Shown here: in pieces, positions 18,032 through 27,577 of the stretch
How positions within the stretch are numbered: the first letter of the stretch is position 1
Layout of the letters: the number at the start of each line of letters is the position of its first letter
Assembly (NCBI GenBank): GCA_017475185.1
Contig: JAFVGB010000029.1
Location: forward strand, 34,737-98,736
Origin: Clostridia bacterium
Lineage (GTDB): Bacteria; Bacillota_A; Clostridia; TANB77; CAG-508
Length of the DNA stretch: 64,000 bases
Direction of reading: 5' to 3'
Program-made: the position numbers and the translations under genes
The notes under the pieces: generated by a model
Seen by the model: only the letters and a program-made list of their open reading frames with translations
Told to the model about the DNA's origin: nothing
The model's database searches: none

Positions 18032-18068
18032 ATTATACAATTACATTTCAATTTGAAACTGAGTTTCA
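18032..18068 (-). promoter_or_regulatory. zur-znu promoter with inverted-repeat operator
   Basis: TATAAT (18032-18037, minus strand) lies about 16 bp from a perfect TGAAAC-TGA-GTTTCA inverted repeat (18054-18068) where the -35 should be. No good -35 hexamer is seen. The position fits repression by the Fur-family protein; the sequence does not match the Bacillus Zur box closely. Confidence 0.5.
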
Positions 18069-18120
18069 TTTTACCATTTTTATGTAATCATGTCAATACT
18101 TGATTAATAATAAATTAAAT

Positions 18121-18166
18121 AAAAACGGTTCAAAATAATATAAAAATTACTTTGAACCGTTTTTTG
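18121..18166 (-). terminator. Terminator downstream of the 18173-18475 gene
   Basis: AAAAACGGTTCAAA / TTTGAACCGTTTTT perfect stem with flanking A and T runs. Confidence 0.85.
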
Positions 18167-18172
18167 TTTTAA

Positions 18173-18475
18173 CTATTTCTGCCTCTGCTTTTTAGCTTTT
18201 CTTCTGTTAACTCTTCTAATCCATTCTGCTACTTCTAAACAAAGAATTTTATCAATATTTTCTCCATCATGAAGAACAGAATAAATATAGCCTTCTCCAA
18301 CAGGTAAACCTTTTTCGGTTAACATTTCAGTATCAATATCAACCATATAGCACTCAATATCACCTGCTTTTTCTGGTCTTTCATCGTAAATCGAAATGTT
18401 TTCTACCTCTCCTGTTGCAAACTTTTCACTTACAGAAGAAAGGCTCATATAACTTATCATTTTCATCCTTAACAC
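18173..18475 (-). CDS. Hypothetical protein beside the ComEC-like hydrolase
   Basis: 100 aa, not recognised. Acidic central part (DERPEKAGDIECYMVDIDTE), then a basic tail (RRVNRRKAKKQRQK) that could bind nucleic acid. It follows the ComEC-like hydrolase on the same strand with a repeat-bearing gap and shares one terminator, so they are probably co-transcribed. It is not the DUF3006 partner usually found with such hydrolases. Composition is more GC-rich than core genes. Confidence 0.55.
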   Translation of the reverse strand: MLRMKMISYMSLSSVSEKFATGEVENISIYDERPEKAGDIECYMVDIDTEMLTEKGLPVGEGYIYSVLHDGENIDKILCLEVAEWIRRVNRRKAKKQRQK

Positions 18476-18485
18476 TCCTTAAGTT

Positions 18486-18577
18486 AGCTGTTCGAACGAA
18501 TGTGAGTTACAGATAACTTATGCAACCGAACGCACGTGAGGTTGTATTCCTTAACTCAGCTGTTCGAACGAATGTGA
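18486..18577. repeat. Short direct repeats in the hydrolase-hypothetical gap
   Basis: AGCTGTTCGAACGAATGTGA occurs at 18486-18505 and 18558-18577, with a degenerate third copy (CCGAACGCACGTGAG, about 18526-18540) between. Flanking TCCTTAA words are also repeated. The repeated 33-bp unit includes the ribosome-binding region, which suggests a small tandem duplication. Confidence 0.7.
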
Positions 18578-18589
18578 AATTGTATTCCT

Positions 18590-19588
18590 CTATTTAGCTA
18601 ATGTTTCACCATCCAAATAATCTCCAGGCAATTTGTCAAAAGTAATGCTATCACATGTAATTGATACAACAACATCTCCGCATTCATCTGTCCGATAAAT
18701 CTCGACATTTTTTTCTTTTAAAATATCTACTGTTTCTTTGTTTGGATGTTTATATCTGTTGCCTACACTACATGAAATTAATCCATATTCAGGATTTACT
18801 TTTTCAATAAACTTCCGAGAAGAAGATGTGTTTGATCCATGATGTCCGAGCTTTAGAATTTCGCATTCTGACAATGTATCAGAATTTAACATATAAGTTT
18901 CAACTTTTTCTTCAGCGTCGCCTGTCATCAATAAATCCATTTGTCCAAACGTAACTTTAACAACGGTTGAATAATTGTTTAAATCGTTTTTAGCTTCTTC
19001 TGGAGTTAATTGACCAACCACTTTAAAATTGACTTCTCCTAACTTAAACTCATCATTTATTTTAGGATTTATTACTTCAACTCCGTCTTCATCAATCTTG
19101 TCTATTATTGCTTCGTACCAGTCTGATGTAACTAAATCATCATTAATTTCAGGTAGATAAATAACATCATAATCAAAAGAATTTAAAACGTTATTAAGAC
19201 CTCCTATGTGATCGTCATGTTGGTGAGATCCCATTATAAATTGTAATTCTTTTACTCCTTCTTTTTTTAAATACTGAATTACCTTTTTACTCTCTGACTT
19301 TGTACCGCAATCTATAAGTCCATATTGCCCTTCATATTCGAACAAAAAACTATCTCCTTGCCCACAGTCAATCATATGAACATATAAAGTACCGTCAAGA
19401 TCAGTAATAGCTGGATTAGAAGTTGAGCTCTCCTCTACTTCTAATATAATTGGTGTGTTAATTGATTCAACAACATAGTAATACTTATAGTAATACCATA
19501 TGCAGAAAATAATTAGTGTCAATGCAAGAATCGCATAAATAATTATCTCGCGTTTCTGTTTCGTTTTTTTCCGTTTGTCATTTGCCAT
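18590..19588 (-). CDS. ComEC/Rec2-type metallo-beta-lactamase-fold hydrolase
   Basis: 332 aa: basic N-terminus, one membrane anchor (about 15-33), then an MBL domain with HQHDDHIGG, GDAE and LGHHGS metal motifs. The end (YRTDECGDV) matches the RTDxxG motif of the soluble ComEC-type domain. Probably an anchored extracytoplasmic nuclease or phosphodiesterase. Three in-frame CGG codons (18692-18694, 18815-18817, 19571-19573) are read without a shift; the one in RTD supports Arg in the source organism. It has its own promoter and AAAGGAGG site. Likely acquired. Confidence 0.8.
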   Translation of the reverse strand: MANDKRKKTKQKREIIIYAILALTLIIFCIWYYYKYYYVVESINTPIILEVEESSTSNPAITDLDGTLYVHMIDCGQGDSFLFEYEGQYGLIDCGTKSESKKVIQYLKKEGVKELQFIMGSHQHDDHIGGLNNVLNSFDYDVIYLPEINDDLVTSDWYEAIIDKIDEDGVEVINPKINDEFKLGEVNFKVVGQLTPEEAKNDLNNYSTVVKVTFGQMDLLMTGDAEEKVETYMLNSDTLSECEILKLGHHGSNTSSSRKFIEKVNPEYGLISCSVGNRYKHPNKETVDILKEKNVEIYRTDECGDVVVSITCDSITFDKLPGDYLDGETLAK

Positions 19589-19621
19589 TTCGGAAAGCCT
19601 CCTTTATAAAAATTTACGACA

Positions 19622-19650
19622 ATTATAACACAATTATAATTGTTTTGCAA
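19622..19650 (-). promoter_or_regulatory. Promoter TTGCAA-N17-TATAAT
   Basis: TTGCAA (19645-19650) and TATAAT (19622-19627) on the minus strand, spacing 17, about 34 bases ahead of the ComEC-like hydrolase. Confidence 0.7.
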
Positions 19651-19716
19651 TTTTACATAACCACAAAATAATTTTGTGGCGTCAACTTTTTATGTTTCTT
19701 TATACCATATAAAATA

Positions 19717-19743
19717 AAAGAACATTTATAAAAATGTTCTTTA
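19717..19743 (-). terminator. Terminator of the cyclophilin gene
   Basis: AAAGAACATTTATA / AAATGTTCTTTA hairpin about 30 bases past the stop. Confidence 0.7.
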
Positions 19744-19774
19744 TAATATATATATATGATATTTAAAACTTATA

Positions 19775-20575
19775 CTAATACTCTACAATATCTATACTCT
19801 CTATTACAACTTGTTCTAACGGTTTATCACTATCATCTGTTTTAGTTGCCGCTATTTTATCTACTACATCCATTCCTTCAATAACTTGCCCAAATACAGT
19901 ATGTTTTCCAAATAAATGTAAACTACCTCCATATTTTTTATATGCCTCTAATATATTTTCCGGATAGCCATATTGTTTTAACATTGTTGCCGTACTTTCA
20001 TCATACTTGGCTTGCTCTATAAAGAACTGACTTCCATTTGTATTTGAACCTGCATTTGCCATACACAATGCACCTCTATATGGAACTAAATCATATGAGA
20101 ACTCATCTTCAAAATCTTTTCCCCATATACTATCTCCTCCAGTTCCTGTGCCTGTTGGATCTCCGCCTTGTATCATAAAATCATTTATAACTCTATGGAA
20201 TATTACTCCATTATAATATCCATTTTTGGCATGTGTAATAAAGTTTTCTACTGCCTTTGGAGCTACATTAGAGAAAAATTTTAGTTTAATATCCCCATAA
20301 TTTTTTATATGCATTATTGCTATGGTTTCTCCTTTTTCAGGTGCAGCCACTTGCTTTTCAGCACTTGCCACAAAATTTATTGATTCTACATCAATTTCTT
20401 CACTTGATGATTCTTGTTCATTATTCTTTGTATTTGCATTAGAAGAATTACTGTTTGTTGTCTTATTTCCTGTGCTTGTTGTATTACTTGTATTTTTATT
20501 GTTGTCACACCCAGTTAAACAAAACATTATTATCAATATTGCTCCTAAAAACAAACAAATTTTTAATCTTTTCAT
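19775..20575 (-). CDS. Lipoprotein peptidyl-prolyl cis-trans isomerase (cyclophilin type)
   Basis: 266 aa. A lipobox LTGC ends the signal peptide (about residue 23), followed by an Asn/Ser/Thr-rich linker, then a cyclophilin domain (about 85-266) with [24 protein letters not shown] and [14 protein letters not shown], the catalytic Arg/Phe/Gln region. It probably folds secreted proteins at the outer face of the membrane. rusA lies 14 bases upstream, so they may share a transcript. Confidence 0.93.
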   Translation of the reverse strand: MKRLKICLFLGAILIIMFCLTGCDNNKNTSNTTSTGNKTTNSNSSNANTKNNEQESSSEEIDVESINFVASAEKQVAAPEKGETIAIMHIKNYGDIKLKFFSNVAPKAVENFITHAKNGYYNGVIFHRVINDFMIQGGDPTGTGTGGDSIWGKDFEDEFSYDLVPYRGALCMANAGSNTNGSQFFIEQAKYDESTATMLKQYGYPENILEAYKKYGGSLHLFGKHTVFGQVIEGMDVVDKIAATKTDDSDKPLEQVVIESIDIVEY

Positions 20576-20589
20576 TTATTCTTAACCTC

Positions 20590-21000
20590 CTAATACTCTT
20601 CAATCTTAACATATAGTTTTTCTTCAGCACCATATAATTTTTCAACCTCAATTTTTGTAATTTGAGTATCATCTTTGAATGCAAATTTATTCATAGAATC
20701 CAGCACAATTTTTACAACATTATCTATATCAGGCTTTTTTGTTGGACTTATTCTATTATCTAGCATTTGCTCTTTCATAACTTTACTAGCAGATTTTGGT
20801 ACTTCAAAATATGCAGTAATACTTACTTTTGCTCTACCTTCCATTGTTTTATATCTTGGATATTTTAAAAGAAAATATTGCTCAACCAGACTTTCATAAT
20901 CTTTTGTTCTAGTTGGAGTATATACTTGACCTGTATAACTATTTAATCTTGGTCTTCCTTTTCCTATAATTTTTGCTGGAACTTCAAACTCATATATCAT
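20590..21000 (-). CDS. rusA: RusA-family Holliday junction resolvase
   Basis: 136 aa with the RusA core: KGRPR near the N-terminus, KPDIDNVVKIVLDSMN and DDTQI carrying the three acidic catalytic residues. Resolves four-way DNA junctions. The family is common in phages and also chromosomal in Firmicutes; no phage genes are near, and composition matches core genes. Confidence 0.88.
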   Translation of the reverse strand: MIYEFEVPAKIIGKGRPRLNSYTGQVYTPTRTKDYESLVEQYFLLKYPRYKTMEGRAKVSITAYFEVPKSASKVMKEQMLDNRISPTKKPDIDNVVKIVLDSMNKFAFKDDTQITKIEVEKLYGAEEKLYVKIEEY

Positions 21001-21034
21001 ACTCCATTCTCTCCTTTTATATTATAATTATCTT

Positions 21035-22327
21035 CTAATTCTTTTCAATCATTTGGTTAAAATTACTTTTTTCTCCAGCTGGATAACTATAATCAAAACA
21101 TATAAATTTATCATCTACTTTATAAACATAACATTCTTCAGTATATTTTTTTTCATTGTTTTCAAATGAAAGTTGTGTTTTTTCAAATTTGAAACCATTA
21201 ATATCTACTGTTTTTACCTCAAATTCTTCACTAGTATTTATCATATTATTTAAATATTCTTTTGTAGAATAGTCTTTTATATCATCTCCAGAATCTATAA
21301 AACAATATACTATTCTATCACCTTCTTTATTTAGTGCAATGATTTCATATGCTGTATATTGACTTCCATAATAAGTAGTTATTTCATTATCTGTTAAAAT
21401 TAATAAATCATCTTTTGGAATAAACTTCATTTTGGCATCTTTAATTATATGCTCAGATTCATATTCTTCTGTTTGTTCATTATTGTTCAATGAAACAGTT
21501 GAATTAGAATCATCTTTGTTTGTTTTATTTGATTTTTTATTATTTGAAGACGCTGCTACCGCTATTATAATACTTATTGTTACTAAGATAACAACAATTA
21601 CTATTCCAATTATTATTCCGTTTTTTTGAACATTACTGTTTTGATTCTTTTCTGAAAAATAGTATTTTCCTTTTGATTTTTTTATTATTCTTTGATTTCT
21701 TAATAAATTAAAAATCTCTATAGCTCTTGTTTCTGTTACATTAGAATTTAAATCTGCCATAATATCATCTTTATTTACTGCATTGATTTTATTCATAGCA
21801 TCATACTTTAAGAAAACGTCTTTTGCCATTTGCATTTCCTCTGGTGTAACTAATTGTTGTGCATTAGAAAGATTAATTTTCAAATCTTCTCTTGATACTC
21901 CGTCTTTAATTTGTTTGTTTAAATTTGCGATAATACCACTGATACCCAATGCTGTAAATATTAATGAAATTACATAATCACGTATAAACGCATTTCTTAC
22001 CTCTGATGCACTATATATTACAGATAAATTTGCGAAGCTTGCATCATAACCATCAGTTGCTAAGAATATTAGTGGTGCTATTACAAATGTAGAAACTGTA
22101 ACTGCTATAATTGATGAAATAGCAACAATAACTGGAAGTTTTTTGTCAATTTTTGCCTTAGTAATTCTATAACCATAATAACTTGCTATTGCAATAAGTA
22201 CAGACAATATTGCCACAATCATATTTCCAAATGCATAAACTAAAATCCAAGGAATCGCTCCTATAAAAGCTCCAACTAGTGCTCCAATTATTCCTAATAA
22301 AAATTTATTACTTGTTTGTTCTTCCAT
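21035..22327 (-). CDS. Membrane protein with winged-helix-like cytoplasmic domain
   Basis: 430 aa, not recognised. Four hydrophobic segments in residues 9-135, a cytoplasmic region (about 150-235) whose NSNVTETRAIEIFNLLRNQ reads like a winged helix, another hydrophobic helix (about 240-262), an Asn/Ser/Thr/Glu linker and an exported C-terminal domain of about 140 residues. Architecture suggests signalling across the membrane, but function is not claimed. Confidence 0.65.
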   Translation of the reverse strand: MEEQTSNKFLLGIIGALVGAFIGAIPWILVYAFGNMIVAILSVLIAIASYYGYRITKAKIDKKLPVIVAISSIIAVTVSTFVIAPLIFLATDGYDASFANLSVIYSASEVRNAFIRDYVISLIFTALGISGIIANLNKQIKDGVSREDLKINLSNAQQLVTPEEMQMAKDVFLKYDAMNKINAVNKDDIMADLNSNVTETRAIEIFNLLRNQRIIKKSKGKYYFSEKNQNSNVQKNGIIIGIVIVVILVTISIIIAVAASSNNKKSNKTNKDDSNSTVSLNNNEQTEEYESEHIIKDAKMKFIPKDDLLILTDNEITTYYGSQYTAYEIIALNKEGDRIVYCFIDSGDDIKDYSTKEYLNNMINTSEEFEVKTVDINGFKFEKTQLSFENNEKKYTEECYVYKVDDKFICFDYSYPAGEKSNFNQMIEKN

Positions 22328-22376
22328 TTTTCATTATATACTTAATCATAAATGTTAAGTATATTCCTCCTTTTTA

Positions 22377-23894
22377 TTAATTAACTTTTTCAACTAAAAT
22401 CATATTATATACATAACCTTTATATCCAGTTTTTATCATTTTTGAACTTATTAGTTGATAATCTTGATTATTAAATTGCTTATTATAATAATCTGAGTTT
22501 TCATTATCTATTACCCATATTCTGCCATTACATTCATTTAAGAAGTCTAAATTTGTACATACACTAAATTGTTCTCCAAATGCTCTATATGCTGCTTCTA
22601 CTCCCCAATTTGATGGATTATAATATATTTGCTTATTATTTGTATAATTTAATGCTATTACAGTACCTGTTCCTAATTCTGTTTCATTTATTACAATAAC
22701 ATCATCTTGTTTTACATTTTCATTTAGATAAGATATTTGTGTCATATTATTTTCTTCATATGCATCTTTAATCTGTTTGTAATTGCTTATTCCTGCGAGA
22801 ACTAGAGTTATTATGCAAATTGTTAATACAAAATATTTATTATTCTCTTTTGATAAATAATAACTTATAAAGAAAATAAATAATCCTGTTATTACGAATA
22901 AATATCTATAATATAGAATTGATGTTTTCATTACTGCTGTAATTATAACAGCTGCCAAAATAACAGCAAAATATATTGCAATTGAAATAATTGCATATAT
23001 ATCATTTTTCTTTTCATCTTCATTAGATCTAGTTTTCTTTATTCTTTTTGAATAGAAAATTTTGAATATTATATATATGTATAATGCAATAACAAAAATA
23101 AAACCTATTATATCTTTTAAGTTTCCTGAAAATTGAGTTCCAAATAATTGGAAAATTGTTTTTGGAAATTCAAACCCTATCCAAAAACCTTTTGAAACAT
23201 TTTTTAATTGTGTTATAAAACACATTATCCATGGAATATATGCGATTGCTTGAATGATTCCAAGTACAATAATAGTTATTATGTCTTTTTTTCGTTTTTC
23301 TTTTATTAAGTAAAATAATAAAATGCAATTAATTATTCCAGCGGCCATTAATCCGTAATAATGTGTATAAATACACATCAAGCTAGATATTCCAAATATT
23401 GCCCAATCTTTTATTTTGGCTTCACTTCCATTTTTAGCTAATCTATAAGCATAAATAGCTAAAATTGTAACTACTAGTATGGCTAAAGAGTACATTCTTA
23501 CTTCTGCCGTATAAATGCATATTACTGGCATAAAGTAAGAAAAAAATGAAAATAATGCTCCTGTTTTTTCTCCAAAATCCTTTCTAATATGTGAAAAACC
23601 TAATATACCAAGCATTGATATGCAAAATGCTGAAAATACTCTATATCCTATGATAATACCATTTAATCCAACGCCTAAACCATTCAAAATTAAATAAATA
23701 ATATGTAAAACGTAATAATATAAAATTGGATGAACATCATTTCCTCCAATTGTCCATATATCTGCAAATGATTTATTTGCTAACCCTACTGAATATGCTT
23801 CATCAAACCACAAATTTGGGTGAAATATGCTTATACTATTAAATATTATTCCTGCAATTATAATTACTATATGTATGTTCTTTAATTTTTTCAT
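22377..23894 (-). CDS. GT39-like membrane glycosyltransferase
   Basis: 505 aa with about 10-12 hydrophobic helices. The first outer loop has NLWFDEAYSVGL, the Asp-Glu pair of GT-C fold enzymes (PMT/ArnT type) that use lipid-linked sugars. C-terminal soluble part of about 130 residues. Probably glycosylates an envelope polymer or protein; substrate unknown. Followed by pfkA upstream on the same strand. Confidence 0.8.
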   Translation of the reverse strand: MKKLKNIHIVIIIAGIIFNSISIFHPNLWFDEAYSVGLANKSFADIWTIGGNDVHPILYYYVLHIIYLILNGLGVGLNGIIIGYRVFSAFCISMLGILGFSHIRKDFGEKTGALFSFFSYFMPVICIYTAEVRMYSLAILVVTILAIYAYRLAKNGSEAKIKDWAIFGISSLMCIYTHYYGLMAAGIINCILLFYLIKEKRKKDIITIIVLGIIQAIAYIPWIMCFITQLKNVSKGFWIGFEFPKTIFQLFGTQFSGNLKDIIGFIFVIALYIYIIFKIFYSKRIKKTRSNEDEKKNDIYAIISIAIYFAVILAAVIITAVMKTSILYYRYLFVITGLFIFFISYYLSKENNKYFVLTICIITLVLAGISNYKQIKDAYEENNMTQISYLNENVKQDDVIVINETELGTGTVIALNYTNNKQIYYNPSNWGVEAAYRAFGEQFSVCTNLDFLNECNGRIWVIDNENSDYYNKQFNNQDYQLISSKMIKTGYKGYVYNMILVEKVN

Positions 23895-23938
23895 TCTCTC
23901 ATCCTTTCTTATCTAATTAGGGATAAGTTCATATTGAA

Positions 23939-25084
23939 CTAATCCCCTAAACAAATTCCTATATTTCTTGCTGTTTTTACTAAATCATTGTCCATATTTA
24001 CTTTTCTAATATTACTTTCTGCTGTATTTCCTGAAACAGCTCCAATTACTTTATTGTTTCCAACAACATCTTCTAATGGAACACTATCTAATTTTCCATC
24101 TTTTATTACTGTTAAAACGTTGAATTTTCCTTCTAATGCAAGTTCCATAGCTTTAGATCCATATTTTGTTGAAAGAACTCTATCAAATGCAGTAGGTGTT
24201 CCTCCTCTTTGGACATATCCTAAAACTGTACATCTTGCTTCAAGACCTGTTAACTCCTCTAATTGTTTTGTAATAACTTGTCCTATTCCTCCAAGTTTTG
24301 TGTTATCTACTCCACTGCCATTGTCTCTTGTTCCCTCAATAGTAATATTTCCACCTTTTGGCATTGCACCTTCTGCAACAACAACAATACTGAATTTTTT
24401 ACCTTTGTCTCTTCTATGATTAATTTTTTCAACAACTTTATCCATATCATATGGAATTTCTGGAATTAATGCTACATCTGCACCACCTGCTATTGCAGAC
24501 TCTAGCGCTATCCAGCCAGCATATCTTCCCATAACTTCTAAAACCATTATTCTGTGATGTGTCTCTCCTGTTGTATGAAGTCTGTCTAATGCATCTGATG
24601 CAACTGAAACAGCTGTATTATATCCAAATGTTATATCTGTACATGCAACATCATTATCTATTGTTTTTGGTACCCCAATAACATTAATTCCTTTTAATGA
24701 AAAATCTCTTGCTGATTTTTGTGTACCATCTCCGCCTAATGTAAACAAACAATCAAATCCATCATTTTTTATATTTTCAACACAGATGTTTGATAGGTCT
24801 TTATATACCACATCTCCATTTAACTCTGTTACCTTATAATTAAATACATTTGCATTTGTTGAAGAACCAATGATTGAACCTCCTTTAGGTAATATTCCTG
24901 AAGCAGCTCTACTGTCTGATGTACTTAAAGATATATATTCATTTTTTAGTAATCCTCTATATCCATCTATAAATCCATAACATTTAACGCCGTGTTCTTC
25001 TGCTGTTTTTACTATTGCTCTTATAACTGCATTAAATCCTGAAACATCCCCTCCATTAGCTAAAATAGCTACTTTTTTTACCAT
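23939..25084 (-). CDS. pfkA: 6-phosphofructokinase
   Basis: Glycolytic phosphorylation of fructose 6-phosphate; 381 aa. Motifs: GGDVSGFNAVIRAIV at the N-terminus, GGDGTQKSA, PKTIDNDV, MGRYAGWIALESAIAGGAD. At the two positions that separate ATP from PPi enzymes it has Gly (GGDGT) and Lys (PKTIDND), a mixed pair, so the phosphoryl donor is uncertain. Monocistronic, with AAGGAGG before the ATG. Confidence 0.93.
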   Translation of the reverse strand: MVKKVAILANGGDVSGFNAVIRAIVKTAEEHGVKCYGFIDGYRGLLKNEYISLSTSDSRAASGILPKGGSIIGSSTNANVFNYKVTELNGDVVYKDLSNICVENIKNDGFDCLFTLGGDGTQKSARDFSLKGINVIGVPKTIDNDVACTDITFGYNTAVSVASDALDRLHTTGETHHRIMVLEVMGRYAGWIALESAIAGGADVALIPEIPYDMDKVVEKINHRRDKGKKFSIVVVAEGAMPKGGNITIEGTRDNGSGVDNTKLGGIGQVITKQLEELTGLEARCTVLGYVQRGGTPTAFDRVLSTKYGSKAMELALEGKFNVLTVIKDGKLDSVPLEDVVGNNKVIGAVSGNTAESNIRKVNMDNDLVKTARNIGICLGD

Positions 25085-25162
25085 TTAATTTCCTCCTTTG
25101 TTTTTCCATTGTATTCTTAATTATTATACCAATAATTTCAAATTTTACAACAGTAAATTATA

Positions 25163-25190
25163 AAAAAAAGGAGCTTTCGCTCCTTAATTT
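25163..25190 (-). terminator. Terminator of the glucosaminidase gene
   Basis: GGAGCGAAAGCTCC followed by eight Ts on the minus strand, abutting the stop. Confidence 0.9.
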
Positions 25191-26072
25191 TTATTGAAAT
25201 ACTTGTTGCATACAAGTATAGACTTTTTTTGGCCAAGAATTAGGATTACAATAACATGTACCAACTCCAGTAATTGTTGATCCATGATAAAAACTAGCTC
25301 CTGGTGTTAAATATCTTTGTCCTAATAACTGTATCATTGCTTCAAATCCTGCTTCATCTGATGCATATGGAATTAATTTTCCTTTATTCATTAAACTTGA
25401 ATAATTATGAGTTCTTTGATGTTGTGGTGCAGAACACCATGCAGATTCAATTCCACAAACGCCTAATACAAAAATTTCATTAACATTATATTTTTGACAA
25501 CATTCCCAAATCCAACCAGCATTTTTTGCTAAAATTTTAGTTCTATCATACTTCATATTTTGAACTAATGTAATGAAATCTGATTTTGATAAACCTGTTG
25601 TTTTAGATACATCCATATTAAAACTTATTTTAACATCTTCTAATTTTATATATTGTTTCAATTCTTCGTATTCATCTGTATTCTTTGCTGAATTTTCATC
25701 TGTATCTATATATAAAATTTCTGGTTCTGGTATAATTTGTCTTGCAACTTGTGAACGACTTGATATTTCATTAATTACCTCATTATCATTTTGCATCACT
25801 GCTGCAGCTCTGATTTCTTGTATATTTACATTTCCATTTTCTTCATTATTTGTATTTTGTTCTGTTAAGTCACTATTTTGTTCTGCATTTATTTGTATAT
25901 TTGCCATATTTTCTGTTTTTTCATTATTTGCAATTTCTTCTATATTGTTTTTGTTATTTACTAATTTTAAAAAGTCTATACCTGCCATATTCAATACTGT
26001 ACCTACTATTATAGTAACCAATAACATCAATATAATTACTATCATAGCAGTCATTATTTTTTTGTTTTTCAT
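25191..26072 (-). CDS. Membrane-anchored glucosaminidase-like cell-wall hydrolase
   Basis: 293 aa: one N-terminal membrane anchor (about 7-30), an Asn/Glu-rich spacer to about 120, and a C-terminal domain (about 160-293) with the glucosaminidase-like pattern FVLGVCGIESAW, whose Glu is the probable acid, then NYSSLMNKGKLIPYAS and LGQRYLTPGASFYHG. Several Cys residues suggest a disulphide-stabilised exported domain. Probably trims peptidoglycan glycan strands. Confidence 0.8.
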   Translation of the reverse strand: MKNKKIMTAMIVIILMLLVTIIVGTVLNMAGIDFLKLVNNKNNIEEIANNEKTENMANIQINAEQNSDLTEQNTNNEENGNVNIQEIRAAAVMQNDNEVINEISSRSQVARQIIPEPEILYIDTDENSAKNTDEYEELKQYIKLEDVKISFNMDVSKTTGLSKSDFITLVQNMKYDRTKILAKNAGWIWECCQKYNVNEIFVLGVCGIESAWCSAPQHQRTHNYSSLMNKGKLIPYASDEAGFEAMIQLLGQRYLTPGASFYHGSTITGVGTCYCNPNSWPKKVYTCMQQVFQ

Positions 26073-26145
26073 TTTTCATACATCCTTTTTTATTTATTAA
26101 ACACATTTATTATTATACCATATTTGGGATTATATGTCAAAAAAC

Positions 26146-27462
26146 TTACGCATTATTAACTCTATTAATTGCTTCTTCAATAGTTATAGTTTCTTGTTCT
26201 CCAGTCTCCATATTTTTTAAAGAAACCGTATTATTTTGTATTTCATCTTCTCCTATAACAATTACAAATGGAATATTTAATCTGTTTGCATATTTGAATT
26301 GATTTTTTATTTTAGCATTATCTGTATAAATTTGTGTATTAATTCCATTTTCTCTTAGCTTTGTAGCAACTTCTATACTTTTACTAAAATCATCTACCAT
26401 AGATATAATCATTACTTTAGATATTGATCTATTTCCCGCTTCTATAATTTTATTATCTGTTAATTGGAAAAATAGTCTTGTAAGTCCAATGGAAATACCT
26501 ACTCCTGGCATTTTTTTATCTGTATAATAACTTGATAAATTATCATATCTACCACCTGAGCATACACTTCCTAATTGTCTATACTGATTTAAGAAAGTTT
26601 CATATACTGTACCTGTATAATAATCTAACCCTCTTGCAATTGTTAAATCAATTTTATAATTTTGTACAGGAACACCAAATAATTTTATATTTGTTGCAAC
26701 TTCTTCTAATTCATTTACACCTAAATTAAATAGTTCATTTTCTATATTCAACTCTCTTAAAGATTTTATAGTATCTTCCACGTTTCCTGTAATTGTAATA
26801 AAATTCATAATTGTATCTATTTTGTTTGATTCTACATTTAAATCTTTAATTTCTTTAATAACATTATCTTTTCCAATTTTATCAATTTTGTCTATTATCC
26901 TTAGTATATCAACTGATTTATTACTTAGTTCTAAAGATTCAAATAAACCATTTAATATTTTTCTGTTGTTAATACTTATTGTAAAATCGTCAAATCCTAA
27001 CTCTTTGAAAGTATTATATATAATGCTTGGTATTTCTGCATCATTTATTAGACTTAATTCGTTTTCTCCAATTATATCTACATCACATTGATAAAATTCA
27101 CGATATCTTCCTCTTTGTGCTTTTTCACCCCTATATACTTTTCCTATTTGATATCTTCTAAACGGAAAAGTTAAATTAGGATAATATTCAGTTACATATT
27201 TTGCTAAAGGAACTGTTAAATCAAATCTTAAAGCTAAATCTGAATCTCCTTTATTAAATCTATATATTTGTTTTTCTGTTTCTCCACCAGCTTTAGCTAA
27301 TAGTACCTCTGATGATTCTATTATTGGTGTATTTAATGGTAAAAATCCAAATTTTTCATATGTTTTTTGAATTTTTTCCTTCATTTCATTAAATAAAATT
27401 TGTTCATTTGGTAATAATTCCATAAATCCTGGTAATGTTTTTGGTTGTACTTTTTCGTTCAT
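26146..27462 (-). CDS. hisS: Histidine-tRNA ligase
   Basis: 438 aa class II synthetase: motif 2 region FRRYQIGKVYRGEKAQRGRYREFYQCDVDIIG spans about residues 100-131, the histidine signature ARGLDYYTGTVYE and motif 3 GVGISIGLTRLF are present, and an anticodon-binding domain (about 345-430) follows. The intact C-terminal domain argues against HisZ. It lies downstream of hisG and hisIE, so it may share their attenuator control. Confidence 0.92.
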   Translation of the reverse strand: MNEKVQPKTLPGFMELLPNEQILFNEMKEKIQKTYEKFGFLPLNTPIIESSEVLLAKAGGETEKQIYRFNKGDSDLALRFDLTVPLAKYVTEYYPNLTFPFRRYQIGKVYRGEKAQRGRYREFYQCDVDIIGENELSLINDAEIPSIIYNTFKELGFDDFTISINNRKILNGLFESLELSNKSVDILRIIDKIDKIGKDNVIKEIKDLNVESNKIDTIMNFITITGNVEDTIKSLRELNIENELFNLGVNELEEVATNIKLFGVPVQNYKIDLTIARGLDYYTGTVYETFLNQYRQLGSVCSGGRYDNLSSYYTDKKMPGVGISIGLTRLFFQLTDNKIIEAGNRSISKVMIISMVDDFSKSIEVATKLRENGINTQIYTDNAKIKNQFKYANRLNIPFVIVIGEDEIQNNTVSLKNMETGEQETITIEEAINRVNNA

Positions 27463-27577
27463 TTTTATTCCTCCTTTTTTATTTAAGGAAATTTACATTT
27501 CTTTCTAAAATTAACATAAATTTCCTTTGTTTGTCAAGACTACTGTCTATTGTTTTCTAACTTTAACTATAAAACAT

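Noticed and set aside
20590..21000. Prophage remnant marked by rusA
   Set aside because: Neighbours are ordinary chromosomal genes with core composition; no capsid, terminase or integrase gene is present.
26146..27462. HisZ (HisG regulatory subunit)
   Set aside because: It sits beside a short HisG, but it retains a full anticodon-binding domain and synthetase motifs, so hisS is the better call.
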